Positions 1 to 11,623 of a stretch of DNA of 24,121 nucleotides are shown here, one piece after another. The stretch's first letter is position 1; every line of letters starts with the position of its first letter. The notes below the pieces were generated by a model. The model ran no database searches. It was not told where the DNA came from and worked only from the letters and a program-made list of their open reading frames with translations. A program made the position numbers and the translations under genes. Origin of the DNA: Monoraphidium neglectum (lineage: Eukaryota; Chlorophyta; Chlorophyceae; Sphaeropleales; Selenastraceae); assembly GCF_000611645.1 (NCBI RefSeq), contig NW_014013251.1, positions 1-24,121 of the forward strand. The letters are read 5' to 3'.

Positions 1-708
1 GGACGAGGAGGAGGACGGCGCGGGGCCGCTGCCGGCAGATGAGGGGGCGCTGCAGCAGCTGATGGCGGATCTGGAGAACCAGATCGAGAGGTGGGATCTG
101 GGTTTTGGGGGCTAGCTGCATGCTCGGCCGCGACCGAAGCGGCGGTCCGCCAGGACAGTGGCACTCTCTTCACACGGCCCTCGCTCCTGCTGGCTGATGG
201 ACATGGCGCAAGGAGGGAGGGATTGGAGCGCACGGCTGGCGCCGCTCCGTCGACAGCGGCTGCCCGTTTCGGGGCCCGAAATGATGGTTGCCCCCCAACG
301 CCTCAGGCGCCGTACCGCGCCCCTTGGCGCTCTCCAGATTCGCTCCCCTGCCCCAGATTCGCTCCCCTACACACCCTCTCCTCATCCTTCCGCCCTCCCC
401 CTCTGCCCACCCATCCCCCTTGCCCCCGCAAAACATCTGCAAAATATCTTGGCGCCGCAAGGCTGGAGTCGCAGGTCGCTGACGAGGCGGGGAAGCGCAA
501 GCGCTGGCGAGACGAGAACGTGCGGCGGCGGCACAACTACATCCCCTTCCTGTTCAACTTTTTGAAGCTCCTGGCCGAGAAGAAGCAGCTCAAGGGCCTG
601 ATCGAAGATGCGGCCGCGCGGCAGAAGCAGAGGGAGGCGGCGGCGGGCGGCGGCGGCAAGGACGAGCGGGGCGGGGCGGGCGCCGAGGCGGCCGGGGGCG
701 GGGAGTGA
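1..708 (+). CDS. UCHL5: UCH37/UCHL5-like ubiquitin C-terminal hydrolase, 3' end (last two exons)
   Basis: This is the C-terminal end of a proteasome-associated cysteine deubiquitinase. The first visible exon runs to 90 and encodes an acidic stretch ([15 protein letters not shown]) and a helix ([13 protein letters not shown]). A GT-AG intron spans 91-461, and splicing keeps the frame (ag|g = Arg) into the last exon, 462-708. That exon encodes [15 protein letters not shown], then [20 protein letters not shown], then a Gly/Lys/Glu-rich tail. The RRxHNYxPF box followed by a Lys/Glu-rich tail is the C-terminal extension of UCH37; in that family this region binds the proteasome receptor RPN13. The catalytic Cys/His/Asp domain lies upstream of the window. 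A TGTAA motif follows 62 nt after the stop. The family call is firm; enzymatic activity cannot be judged from this fragment. Confidence 0.87.
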
Positions 709-770
709 AGGGCAGGGGCGAAGGGCGCTCATGGGGACGTGTCAAGGCGGTGTTTTATGACCTCGGGACC

Positions 771-775
771 TGTAA
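771..775 (+). terminator. putative polyadenylation signal TGTAA of the UCH37-like gene
   Basis: TGTAA lies 62 nt after the stop at 708. It is the common green-algal polyadenylation motif and here sits at a normal distance. The assignment rests on the motif and its position only. Confidence 0.5.
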
Positions 776-1316
776 TCAGGGGGATCCGGCCAGTAATTAG
801 GGCGGCTCGAGCATTTTTTGGAAGCCAGGGAGCCTCGTGAGGCGTTGCCATATATATGCCGGCCGCGCTCGGCGTGGCAAGGTGCACTGCGACGGCACGC
901 AGTGAAGAGAGTCCCTGGGCCAGCCTGCACGGGCCTTACATTGCTGTACAGTAGCAAACTTATATTCATGGCATAGCAGTGCGCCTGTTGAGCGTATGGG
1001 GGAGGGCAGCCAGTGCTGACTTGATGACACTCAGGACTCAGCAGCAGCTGCGGGAGCGACTGGCACCTGCGCGCCGGCTGGCCACAAGCCACATCACCCA
1101 TCCGCCTTCTGCATTAAACCGTACTTGAATTTATTTTATTTTTTCTGTGCTTCACACATTACATTCCATTCCACCTTGCACCGGAGAGCTCTCGCCAATT
1201 CGCTGTGTGTGCACGAACGAACAAATTCGACACCCTCCGAGAGGCCTCTTCCAGCCCTTACCTACAAGAATTCAAGCCAATCGACATTCTCAAGCAATCA
1301 ACACGTCACGTCAGCC
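776..1316 (+). other. intergenic and 5' leader of the first secreted-protein gene
   Basis: No gene is seen here. A TATA-like run (ccatatatatgcc) lies at about 849-861. An A/T-rich stretch at about 1125-1175 precedes the gene and may mark the core promoter or leader. The frame of the downstream gene stays open upstream to 1125, but it has no ATG before 1317, so this part is read as 5' UTR. Confidence 0.4.
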
Positions 1317-1778
1317 ATGGCCCGCTCCTTCTTCGCCGTCTCCCTGGCAGCCGCCGCCCTGCTGCTGCTCCTCGCAGCAGACGCGGCTGCGGCCACATCC
1401 CCCTCCTTCGACATGATGGACAGCCCCGCCTCGCGCCAGCTGCTGGCCGCCAAGAAGAACAAGACCGCCAGCGCCGCCCCCAAGGTCAAGGCCAACGTCA
1501 CCGCGGGCGCCGCGACCCCCAGGAAGCGCTTCAGCCGCGACTCCCTCGTCGCCTCTGACGCCACCTGGACGGCCAGCGTGGCCTTCAACCTCGCCAAGGC
1601 CACCATCCAGCTGGTGCAGCCGCTGGTCGCAGCCGCGGAGGGCGGCGCCATCAAGATTGACGCCGTGTCGCTGGTCAACCTGGGGCAGCTGCTGTCGCAG
1701 CTGGCGGCCGCGGGCACAGACCTCGCCAGCAAGGTCACCAAGATTGTGGCAGACTCGGCCAATCCCATCGACGAGTAG
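1317..1778 (+). CDS. small secreted protein of unknown function (paralog of 16769-17356)
   Basis: A 153-residue protein with no introns. The ATG at 1317 (context cagccATGg) is the first in frame and begins a clear signal peptide: MARSF, then a hydrophobic Ala/Leu core ending near ADAAAA, about residue 26. A Lys/Ala-rich linker follows with N-x-T sites (NKT, NVT), then an amphipathic Ala/Leu/Val-rich C-terminal domain of about 85 residues. That domain opens with KRFSRDSLVASD and ends with AAGTDLASKVTKIVAD. The same two boxes recur in the protein at 16769-17356, with no gaps needed in this domain. I do not recognise the family. Secretion or a cell-wall or periplasmic location is inferred from the signal peptide. 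No GPI signal or transmembrane helix is evident besides the signal peptide. Confidence 0.8.
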   Translation: MARSFFAVSLAAAALLLLLAADAAAATSPSFDMMDSPASRQLLAAKKNKTASAAPKVKANVTAGAATPRKRFSRDSLVASDATWTASVAFNLAKATIQLVQPLVAAAEGGAIKIDAVSLVNLGQLLSQLAAAGTDLASKVTKIVADSANPIDE

Positions 1779-2068
1779 GAGTGACGCGGCGCGGCTGGTG
1801 GGGGATGCAGACGCAGCACTGGCCGTAGCTGCTTCGCTTCTCCCTTGACCTGCATTGTGTGGCCCCAACAATTTTGCCTGCCGCGAATTGGCGGCAGCCC
1901 TCTCTTGTGCTGACCCCTCGTGCCCTGCAATTGGCTTTGATCCCTGCATTTGCGCTGCCGATGTTGCGCCTGTTGGTCTGCCACCATGCACCTGGCCCCT
2001 CTGGCCTCATGAGCGATCACTGCCACACATGAGCTTGGTCACCTGCAGGCTGCAGTCTCCCCTGCCAG

Positions 2069-2073
2069 TGTAA
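2069..2073 (+). terminator. putative polyadenylation signal TGTAA of the first secreted-protein gene
   Basis: TGTAA lies 290 nt after the stop at 1778. The F-box array homology begins about 45 nt further on, at the shared block gacccaattcatgca (2120-2134). Confidence 0.45.
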
Positions 2074-2727
2074 TTCGTTGCTCTGCCAATCGTGCGACGA
2101 CTTGTGTGGGACACTGCTTGACCCAATTCATGCAGTCGCTGAGGTCTTGCCGATGTGAATTTCTAAACGGATTGATTGATGCTTGCAAGCTGGGTCAGTT
2201 TGAGCGCTTGGGAGAGTGAGTTACGCACAGGATTAGGGGATCTCGCACAAGATGTGATTGCAGGCCTCTAGCCATAAGCAGCTTTGGCGGATACAACGCC
2301 AGCAAGAGGGAGGGCGCAATGCAGCGGAGTGAACAGTGCTGAGAGGTTGGGCGACGATTGGGCGATGGGTGTACAGTGGTGCTTGACAGCGCCCAGTCCC
2401 AAGCTGTTTTGTGGCACCACTGCACAGCGTCCCATGGCTCAACGGCACCTGTACCTGCCCGCTGGCGGCGTGGTCGCACCGCGCTGATGACTTGGACTGA
2501 AAATGGGACCCTATTGATGGTTACAGATAGGGGTCTGCTGCAGAAGCCTGGAGTTTCAAGCAAGCTGGGCGGCGGGCACAAACAAGGCATGGGTGCGACG
2601 GCATCACTGAATCACCGAGTCGCCGACGACAGCACCAGCGAAATGCAGCGACGCCACTGGCCGCAACAGCCCGTGCTTTGCTATGAAGGTAAAAGCTATC
2701 GGTTTTAAATATTTTTTCAATTTTTTC

Positions 2728-2786
2728 TCGCGAGCATTTACGTAGGAAGTACAGCATATTTGCAATTGCGGCAACTCTCACACGCG
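2728..2786 (+). promoter_or_regulatory. conserved leader box, unit 1
   Basis: The block ends in catatttgcaattgcggcaa followed by ctcacacgcg. Related blocks precede every gene copy at 6128-6188, 8917-8980, 11624-11685 and 14150-14209, each ending 448-475 nt before the start codon. In unit 1 the distance is 1137 nt, which becomes 427 nt once the inserted element is subtracted. It may be a promoter element or a 3'-end signal of the preceding copy; copies 2-4 contain TGTAA. It may also simply be shared by descent. Confidence 0.4.
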
Positions 2787-2802
2787 TCCTGTTGCCGAGA
2801 TA

Positions 2803-3510
2803 CCGTATGTCTCTTAATTGTAAGACTTTCTTAATAGTTCTACTAGCCTTATATATAGGACTGAATTTGTCTGGATTTGAAAATCGTCTTATAATTGCGG
2901 TGGTCCGCGCAGCTTCCGGACACCTGCCTGGCAACGGCCCAAACCAAGCTCAACGGCCTTAGCAAACGTATGAAAAGCCTTTTTCACAATTGCATAATAC
3001 CTCGGCGGCAGCGATGGCGGCAGCGATGGCGGCAGCGATGGCGGCAGTGGTGGCGAGAGGGGCTCTGAGGGGTTCACAGAGACTGAGGACGGCGAGTCTG
3101 GCAGCGAGGAGGTCGGCGACGACGCAGCCTTTGATGCCTCGCCGGCAAACAGCGATGACGAGGATGTGGCCGAGCAGCGTGCGGGCCGCGCGCGGCGCTC
3201 GGCAGCAGTTGGAGCGCAGCTGATTTGGCGCGAGCAGGGGCGGTTGGGCGGTCTGTGAGAGATGTACATTGACTGGCTGCATGAGTTTAATGCAGCCTCC
3301 TTTGCAAGCTGCAATCACAGTAGTGAGGTGTGGTGCCATGATGCAGCTGGGCTGCAGCTGGGCAGCCCGCCCTAGGGTGGCGAGGGGCGGGTCGCCTTAT
3401 GATTATGACAAGGGGCACAGCCAACCTAAGAAATTCGCCTTATAATTATCAACCGAACAATCGCTTGACCCCAAATGTCTTAGATTATGAGTCGTCTTAC
3501 AGACATACGG
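2803..3510. mobile_element. 708-bp TA-flanked inverted-repeat element (MITE-like / defective Tc1-mariner-type)
   Basis: The ends are perfect 10-bp inverted repeats, CCGTATGTCT at 2803-2812 and AGACATACGG at 3501-3510. They are flanked by TA at 2801-2802 and 3511-3512. Other units show the empty site: unit 4 reads gagatacggtgctatag where unit 1 reads gagata[element]tacggtgatatag, so exactly one TA was duplicated. Further in, GTAAGAC occurs in both ends, with a 7-nt offset on the left. Subterminal motifs of the CTTATAATT type recur at about 2890, 3397 and 3432. TA duplication is typical of Tc1/mariner-type elements. No complete transposase is present. Confidence 0.82.
2998..3258 (+). pseudogene. 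acidic reading frame inside the element, possible transposase tail remnant
   Basis: An open frame follows a TAA at 2995-2997 and has no ATG. It encodes GGSD repeats, then an acidic segment (TETEDGESGSEEVGDD, NSDDEDVAEQ), a basic patch (RAGRARR) and a stop at about 3258. The composition resembles the disordered acidic end of a nuclear protein and differs from the array genes. A transposase origin is suggested only by its place inside the element; it could also be captured host sequence. Confidence 0.3.
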
Positions 3511-3922
3511 TACGGTGATATAGTGACTGGCAGCCCCACTTTTATTGATTCGCACGCTCCAGATTCATTCAAGTGATAGTCAAGACTGTGTGCAGGCAAG
3601 CCGGGGTGGAGGCAGCGGCTGAAGCCTAGCAGCTCAGCAGCGCGGCATGGAGCGCTAGCGCGCTGGCGGAGGCAGCTGGGGGCGTCGCTGCGTGCCCTGG
3701 GCGTGACGCTGAGAGTCAGGGGCATACGTAGGGATGCAGCTGTCAAGGTGGCGTGACGAAACGCCGCAGACGTCCAGGCCGAGGGCCCACGGACAACTCC
3801 ACTGACACAGGGCACGCTGCCGCACCTGCCCCCGCTTCCAACACCCCAGGGAGCTGCGGCGGCTCTTCAAGAGCTGCAAGCACGAGCGCCCGAGCCATCC
3901 AGCACTGCAGGCAGCCAACGGC

Positions 3923-3994
3923 ATGGCCGCTGTCGACAGCGGTAAAGGCGGCAAGGGCCGTTTCAACAGCAGCAGCGGCAGCAGCAGCAGCGGC

Positions 3995-4062
<68 letters not shown>

Positions 4063-5116
4063 AGGTGGCGAGCACCCCATCATGTCGCTCACATCCATGG
4101 GGGCCGACGCTGACCCGCCTGCCGACGCCGCGGCCCCCGCCCACCTCAGCCACCCCGACCTTCTGGCGGCCATCTTTGCGCGGCTGCCGCCCGGAGAGCA
4201 GTGCGTCACAATCGGCGCTCTCAACCGCGCCTGGCGGCGTTGGGCTGCGCCGAAGCGCGCCGCCCTGCGAGCCGCCCCGCCCTCCATGCACTGCTTTGAT
4301 TCCCGTTGCGGGCGCCTGGCGGCGTTCGCGCTGCCGCTGTGGTATGTGACGGATCGGTGGCCGCTGTTGACAGAGAAGCAGCGGTATGGGGCGGCCAGCC
4401 GCGCCGCGGCCCACGGCGACGTCGAGATGCTGCGCTTCGCGCGCCATGCCGTTAACGTTGGCAGAGGGGACCTGTCCGTGTGCGAGGCAGCCGCGGGCGG
4501 CGGCCAGTTGGCCGCACTGCAGTGGGCGCGCGGCGCCGGGTGCCCATGGACTGAGCAGACATGCGTTTTGGCCGCGGCCGGCGGACACTTAGAGGTGCTG
4601 CGGTGGGCGCGCGGCGCGGGCTGCCCCTGGGACGAGCGCACGTGCGAGGCGGCCGCGCGGGGCGGGCACTTGGAACTGCTGCGCTGGGCACGCAGCGCCG
4701 GCTGCCCCTGGGACAAGCACACGTGCGAGGCGGCCGCGCGGGGCGGGCACTTGGACCTGCTGCGCTGGGCGCGCGGCGCCGGCTGCCCCTGGGACGAGGG
4801 CACGTGCAAGGCCGCAGCGTGCGGGGGGCGATTGAAGGTGCTTCAGTGGGCGCGCGGCGCCGGCTGCCCTTGGGATGCGGATGTGTGCGTGTCGGCTGCA
4901 TTCTCCGGACACCTCCACATTCTGATCTGGGCGCGCGGCGAGGGCTGCCCGTGGGACGAGCGCACGCGCAAGTTCGCAGCGGGCCGCGGCCGCCTGGAGC
5001 TGCTGCGCTGGGCGCGCGGCGCGGGCTGCCCTTGGAACCGCGAGGTGTGCCGCATGACGGCGCAACAGTGGTGGCACGCCGCTGTCGTCGAGTGGATCGA
5101 CGGCCAGCCAGAGTAG
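3923..5116 (+). CDS. F-box-like / CPW ankyrin-like repeat protein, copy 1
   Basis: A 397-residue single-exon gene. The ATG at 3923 sits in a context shared with copies 2-4 (ggCATGGC). Order: short N-terminus; Ser/Gly tract encoded by AGC repeats (3968-4060, 28 Ser and 3 Gly); F-box-like helix pair at about residues 74-112 (HPDLLAAIFARLPPGEQ ... AWRRWAAP); linker; then from about residue 155 a degenerate unit, seven repeats of 27 residues with the pattern AAxGGHLxxLRWARGAGCPW-DExTC, and a capping segment ending EWIDGQPE. F-box proteins normally bind Skp1 in SCF ubiquitin ligases, with the repeat part holding the substrate; that role is inferred. Two adjacent repeats (4646-4726 and 4727-4807) are almost identical in DNA, a sign of recent 81-bp duplication. 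No signal peptide or transmembrane helix is seen. Confidence 0.88.
3968..4060 (+). repeat. (AGC)n microsatellite coding poly-Ser, copy 1
   Basis: 31 codons, all AGC except three GGC near the start. It lies between the N-terminus and the F-box-like domain. Confidence 0.9.
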
Positions 5117-6127
5117 CTGCTGCACCACCGCGTCCATTGTCCCAGGTCACTGCTGTGTTCATCGCCTTGACGGCGTCAGGCGGGCATTCATTTCCACAAT
5201 ACAGTTGTATGTGTTGTTGCGCAGGGGCAAACACGCTTCACCTTTGGCCAGACTGTGGAGGTGCAAGCAGCCGCCACACGTGGCGACGCCCCGACATTCC
5301 GCTCCTGATACCCCCTGTATGCAATCAGCTGAATCACACGTCAACTCTCAGGCTTTTTGAGCTGTTTCTGCTTGGGTGGCACACTTGTGGTTATCACTGT
5401 GGTTTTGTGTAGTTGAACCGCTTGTGTGGGCGGCCAAGTGTTTGTGACAAGTATTCAGCAGATCCAACTTTGGTTGTGCAACTCAGATTGGTTTTGTGCT
5501 TGAGCTAGGGTGGACAGGAAATCAACGGGACAATGCAGAGTGTGACCCAATTCATGCAAAAATATTAAAAGGGTTTGCTGGATTTCTTTGATGTCCGTTG
5601 AGTCGCTTCGAGCTTGTGGGACAGAGGCGTGTAACAAAGAGGGTCAGGGGTGCTCACACACAGTCGGATAGTTTCCAGTCCTTCGTTCAGCCCTGAGCAG
5701 CTTTGGCAAGAGCAGCGCCAGCTAGACAAGACCCAGGGTGCTTTGCAGCGGAATGAACGGTGCTGAGAGGCTGGGCGATGGGTGCGCGGTGTTGCTTGGC
5801 ACCGCCCAGTCACGCTGTCTTGTAGCGCCGCAGCACAGTGTCCCATGACACCCGTATCTGCACACTGGCCTTGCTGTCGCCCCATGCTGCTGGCTCTGAC
5901 TGGCTGGTGGGATACCTTGCGCGTTTATAGACTGGATTCTGCACCAGCAGTCACCATCAGCATGCTGGGCGAGAGCACTTGTAAACAAGGAACAGGCGCG
6001 ATACCGTAGCCTGACGAACGCATCAATAGCACCACCGAGATGCAGCGACACCACTGACCGCTGACCGCAACTGGCCGTGCATTGCCATGATCCTTACCGC
6101 CTTCAATCCTTGCACCCTCTTATGGTA
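5117..6127 (+). other. spacer between copies 1 and 2
   Basis: No gene is seen. The 3' flank of copy 1 shares blocks with the flanks of the other copies (ccaggtcactgctgtgttcatcgcc, a cacacg...tttggcc block, and a caatcagctgaatcac block also found after copy 5). From about 5441 the sequence is the start of unit 2, similar to the leader of unit 1. Confidence 0.5.
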
Positions 6128-6271
6128 CTCTCACGAGCCTATCCGGAGGGATTACGGCATATTTGTAATCCTGCAAATCTCACACGCGCTTTGAGCACCG
6201 TATCTCAGGCACGGTGCTATGGTGGCAGGCGTCAGAATTGTCAAAACGTCATACGCTCGAGTTCTCAGGTG

Positions 6272-6469
6272 ATGACGGTCAGGACGGGCTGCAGGCAAGC
6301 CTTGGCGCAGGCAGCGGCTGCAGCTGGCACAGCAGCGACGAGCATGGAGCAGGCCGCGAGCGCATCCTGGAAGAGGGAGCTTAAGGCACAGCTGCATGGC
6401 CTGGGCATGATGCTGAGAGTCAGGGCCTCGTTTGGGGTCGCTGCTGTGGAGGGTCTAGGGTTAGGGTAG
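6272..6469 (+). other. upstream short ORF, unit 2 (extended form)
   Basis: It begins MTVRTGCRQALAQAAAAA, like the 18-codon upstream ORFs of units 3-5. The stop found in those units is lost here, so it runs on to 65 residues. It lies in the leader, before the ATG at 6663. Translation is not shown. Confidence 0.25.
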
Positions 6470-6662
6470 GTGTACAGCCACGCCGCAGACGTCCAGGCTG
6501 CAGCAAGCCAGCGCGGAACGTTGATCACAAAGTCAATGAGAGAACCTACCGCCCCCTCCCCCCCGGCCCCCGATTCCATCACACTTCAAGTATTCGCCGC
6601 GTCTCGTCAAGAGCGGCCCGCACCAGCGCCGGAGCCAGCCATCACTGCAGGCAGCGGGCGGC

Positions 6663-8026
<1,364 letters not shown>

Positions 8027-8916
8027 CTGCTGCACCACAGCTCCCCTTGTCTCAGGCCCCGTATGTGTGTCTCGCCTCGAACGGCCGCCGGCGGGCGTCT
8101 TTTTATTGCAGCACGATCGGGGTGTCGCGCGGGGGCACACACGCCTTGACCACTGGCCAGACTGTCGGTGACGTCACGCGCCGCTGCCAATGCACGTTGC
8201 TGACGAAACCCTGGCACCACACTCATCATACCTCCTGTTACGCAGAAGTTGAATCGCATGCCAATCTTCAGGCTTTCGGGGCAGTCAATGTTTGAGAGAC
8301 GAAGTTGTGAGTAGCTGTAGATGATGGTGGTTCAATCGCTTATGTGGCCAGCCAGCCACGTGCTTGCAACAGGCCATTAGCCTTACGACATGTGCAGATC
8401 ATGTCCCTGAGCTAGGGTTCAGCCTTAACCCTATCTCTGAGAGGGGGCCCGGTGCCCCCTCTCTTGTGGCCGTATCAATGCTGCCCGCCAATATGATGGG
8501 CCGCAGTGCAGCGCAGGGGTGGGCGTTGGGTGGCTGCAATGGTGGGATGTGTGCACAGAGGGTATGGGACCATCCAGCTACAAGTGTGCATAGCGCACCC
8601 CAATGAACAGGTAGGAAAATCTCAAATGCACCATTGCCCGTATCTGCACACGGGCCTAATTTTCACACCGTGCTGATAGCTTTAACTGCTAGTGGGACCC
8701 CCGTGTATCAATCACAGACTGGCTTCTGCATTGACAGTCATGGTAAACAACCTGTAACAACCTGGGCGCGCGCACAACCAAGGCACAGGCGGCGCAACTG
8801 CCTCCACGACTCATCGACAGCACCACCAGGATGCAGCAACGCCACTGGCCGCAGTGCAGCGGAACGTGCATTGCCATATCTGCTCTTGCTATCAGCTTTC
8901 TTACCCTTTTATGATG

Positions 8917-8980
8917 CTCTCACGAGCCTATCCGTAGGGAGTACGGCATATTTGTAATCATCCTGCAAATCTCGCACGCG
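8917..8980 (+). promoter_or_regulatory. conserved leader box, unit 3
   Basis: The block includes cacgagcctatccgtaggga, a tacggcatatttgtaatc core and ctcgcacgcg. It matches 6128-6188 and 11624-11685 closely and ends 448 nt before the ATG at 9428. The function is unproven. Confidence 0.4.
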
Positions 8981-9051
8981 GCCTGATACTAAGGTACGGT
9001 GCTATAAGGGCAGGCGCCCCATAATCTGTGAATTTCCTCACGGCTCAGGTG

Positions 9052-9108
9052 ATGGCGGTCAGGACGGGCTGCAGGGAAGCCGTTGCTGAGGCAGCGGTCG
9101 CGGCCTGA
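9052..9108 (+). other. upstream short ORF, unit 3
   Basis: 18 codons plus stop (MAVRTGCREAVAEAAVAA), 320 nt before the main ATG. The same position and length occur in units 4 and 5. Confidence 0.3.
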
Positions 9109-9427
9109 CAGCAGCAGATCGCAGCACAGTTGATCGCGGGCCGCGAGCACACCCTGGCGGAGGCAGCTTGGGGCGCCGCTGCGCGCCCTGGGCATGACAC
9201 TCAGTTTCACGGCCATGTTTGGGGGTGCCGCTGTCGAGGTACTGTAGTGTGACACGTGACGCCGCAGGCGTCCAGGCTGCAGCGGACGAGCGCCCTGGGA
9301 CCAAGCTAACGGGGCACGCGCAACGCCCCCGCCCCCGCCTCCAATCCATCCCAGGGAGCTGCGGCGGCTCTTCAAGAGCGGCAAGCACAAACGCCCGACC
9401 CAGCCATCACTGCAGGCAGCCGGCAGC

Positions 9428-9467
9428 ATGGCCGCTGTCGACAGCGATAGAGGCGGCGAGGGCGGGC

Positions 9468-9536
<69 letters not shown>

Positions 9537-10669
9537 GCACCTGCGGCGAGCACCCTATCACGCCGCATGCATGCACGGGGGCCGACACGGACCCGCCTCC
9601 CGCCGCCGGCCCTGCCACCAGCATCAGCCACCCGCACTTACTGGCGGCCATCTTTGAGCGCCTGCCGCCCGGCGAGCAGTGCGTCACAATCGGCGCTCTC
9701 GACCACGCCTGGCGGCGGTGGGCGGCCCCCAAGCGCGCCGCACTGCGGGCCGCGCGGCCCTCTGAGTGCTGGGTTGACTACCGTTTTGAGCTGTTTGGGA
9801 TGTTTGCGCTGCCGCTGTGGTATGTGATGGATCGGTGGCCGCTGCTGACAGAGGAGCAGCGGTATGGGGCGGCCCTCCGCGCCGCAGTTCACGGCGACGT
9901 CGAAACCCTGCGCTTCGCGCGCCACGCCGGCTGCCGTTTAGACAAGTCCGTGTGCAACGCGGCCGCGAGCGGCGGCCACTTGGCCGCTCTGCAGTGGGCG
10001 CACGGCGCCGGTTGCTCGTTGACCTCTTGGACGTGCGCTTCAGCCGCAGCCGGCGGACACTTGCAGCTGCTGCGGTGGCTGCACGGCGCCGGCTGCCCCT
10101 GGGACGAGTGGACATGTGAGGCGGCTGCACAGGGCGGGCACTTGGAGCTGCTGCGTTGGGCGCGCGGCGCCGGCTGTCCCTGGGACGAGAACACGTGCGA
10201 CGCGGCGGCGGGCGCAGGCCAGCTGGCGGTGCTGCAGTGGGCTCATGCAGCCGGCTGCCCGTGGCGCGCGAGGACGTGCGAGGCGGCCGCGCAGGGCGAA
10301 CACTTGGAGCTGCTGCGCTGGGCTCGGGGCGCCGGCTGCCCCTGGGACCAGCACACGTGCCAGGCCGCGGCACGCAGGGGGGCCCTGGACGTGCTGCAGT
10401 GGGCGCGCGACGCCGGCTGCCCCTGGGGCACGGAGGTGTGCGTGTCTGCCTCCTTCTTTGGACACCTCCACATTCTGACGTGGGCGCGCGGCGAGGGCTG
10501 CCCCTGGGACGAGCGTACGTGCGAGACCGCGGCGCGCCGTGGACACCTCCACGTGCTGCGCTGGGCGCGCGACGCGGGCTGCCCTTGGAACCGCCAGATG
10601 TGCCGCAAGCTGGCGCAGACGTCGAGGCGCGCCGCCGTGGTCGAGTGGATCGATGGCCAGCCAGAGTAG
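9428..10669 (+). CDS. F-box-like / CPW ankyrin-like repeat protein, copy 3
   Basis: A 413-residue intact single-exon gene. The ATG at 9428 is in the conserved context (cagcATGgccgctgtcgacagc). Order: MAAVDSDRGGEGGR; 22-Ser tract (9470-9535); F-box-like domain at about residues 65-105 (SISHPHLLAAIFERLPPGEQ, then AWRRWAAPKRAAL); a linker with LPLWYVMDRWPLLTEEQRYG; a degenerate first unit; eight 27-residue repeats, the first with CSLT in place of CPWD; and the cap ending EWIDGQPE. A role as a Skp1-linked substrate adaptor is inferred from domain order. It is closest to copy 4 in repeat order and in flanks. Confidence 0.9.
9470..9535 (+). repeat. (AGC)22 microsatellite coding poly-Ser, copy 3
   Basis: 22 uninterrupted AGC codons directly after GGR. 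Confidence 0.92.
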
Positions 10670-11623
10670 CTGCTGCACCCCCGCTGACCCAGGCCCCTGC
10701 TGTGTGCCTCGCCTCGACAATGTTGGGCTGGCGCGTTTCCTTTGCAGCACGATTGGGGTGTCGCGCGGGGGCACACACATGTCACCTTTGGCCGGCCTAT
10801 GGCGTCACGCACCGCCGCCAAGTCTGGCGAGGCGCTGGCACCCCACTCATCAAACCTCCTGTCATGCATGAATTGAATCATTTGTCAACCTTTCAGGCTT
10901 TTTGGGGTGTTCATGTTTGGGAGACAAGCTTGTGAGCAACTGTATTGCTTGAGCCGCTAATGTGGCCGGTCGGGCAAGTGTGTGCCACAAGCCGTCAGCA
11001 CCTCCGATACGTGCAGATCATATGCCCGAGTTAGGGTTGGAAGCGACCCAACGGCCCAGGTTGCGGCGCTGGGGGAGCTGCCTGCCTATTCAATGGCCCG
11101 CAGCGCAGTGCAGGGTACATATAGACACCTGCCAGCCAGCCGTGCTGATGGCTCTGACTGCTACTGTGACCCCTTGCGTCAGCTATAGACAGGCTCCTGC
11201 GACATCACCCACCTCCAGCAAGCCCTAGCTGGGTGCAAGATCAAATGAGGCACGGGCGCGACAGCTCGTCGACTCATCGACAGCCACCTCGACACCCAGA
11301 CCGAATGCGGCGACGGCGCCACTGGGCGCAGCTGCCCGTGCTTTGCCATAGAGTACATCCCACCAGTATAACTCTTACATCCCTACGGTAGTTCTCCAGC
11401 CTGTGGAACGCCTTGCACGATGACAGTCTGGATCCTGCATCAGCAGTCACCACCAGCAAGCTGGGCGAGAGCACTTGCAAACAAGGCACGGGCGCAACAG
11501 CCTCAACAACCTCATCAACAGCACCACGCACCGAAATGCAGCGTCACCACTGAGCCACTGGCCGCAACTGCCTGTGCATTGTCATGGTTCTTATCGCCTT
11601 CGATGTTTGCACCCTCTTATGGT

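Larger units (their letters stand above)
2115..5440 (+). repeat. tandem unit 1 of the F-box/ankyrin array (with transposon insertion)
   Basis: The left edge is set by the block gacccaattcatgca at 2120-2134, shared with unit 2 at 5544-5558. Homology with unit 2 continues through the leader (for example 2278-2450 against about 5697-5860). The unit holds gene copy 1. It is about 0.7 kb longer than expected because of the element at 2803-3510. Edges are approximate. Confidence 0.75.
8366..10984 (+). repeat. tandem unit 3 of the array
   Basis: It starts at the landmark near 8367 (caacaggccattag...gagctaggg) and holds the leader box at 8917-8980, a short upstream ORF and gene copy 3. Its 3' flank (about 10750-10945) is nearly identical to that of unit 4. 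Edges are approximate. Confidence 0.7.

Noticed and set aside
1125..1316. N-terminal extension of the first secreted protein
   Set aside because: The frame is open but has no ATG. The signal peptide starts exactly at the ATG at 1317, as in its paralog.
6446..6472. Telomere-like ctagggttaggg
   Set aside because: Only about two units. The aligned leaders of units 4 and 3 show it arose from an ordinary ggagggt...aggg sequence.
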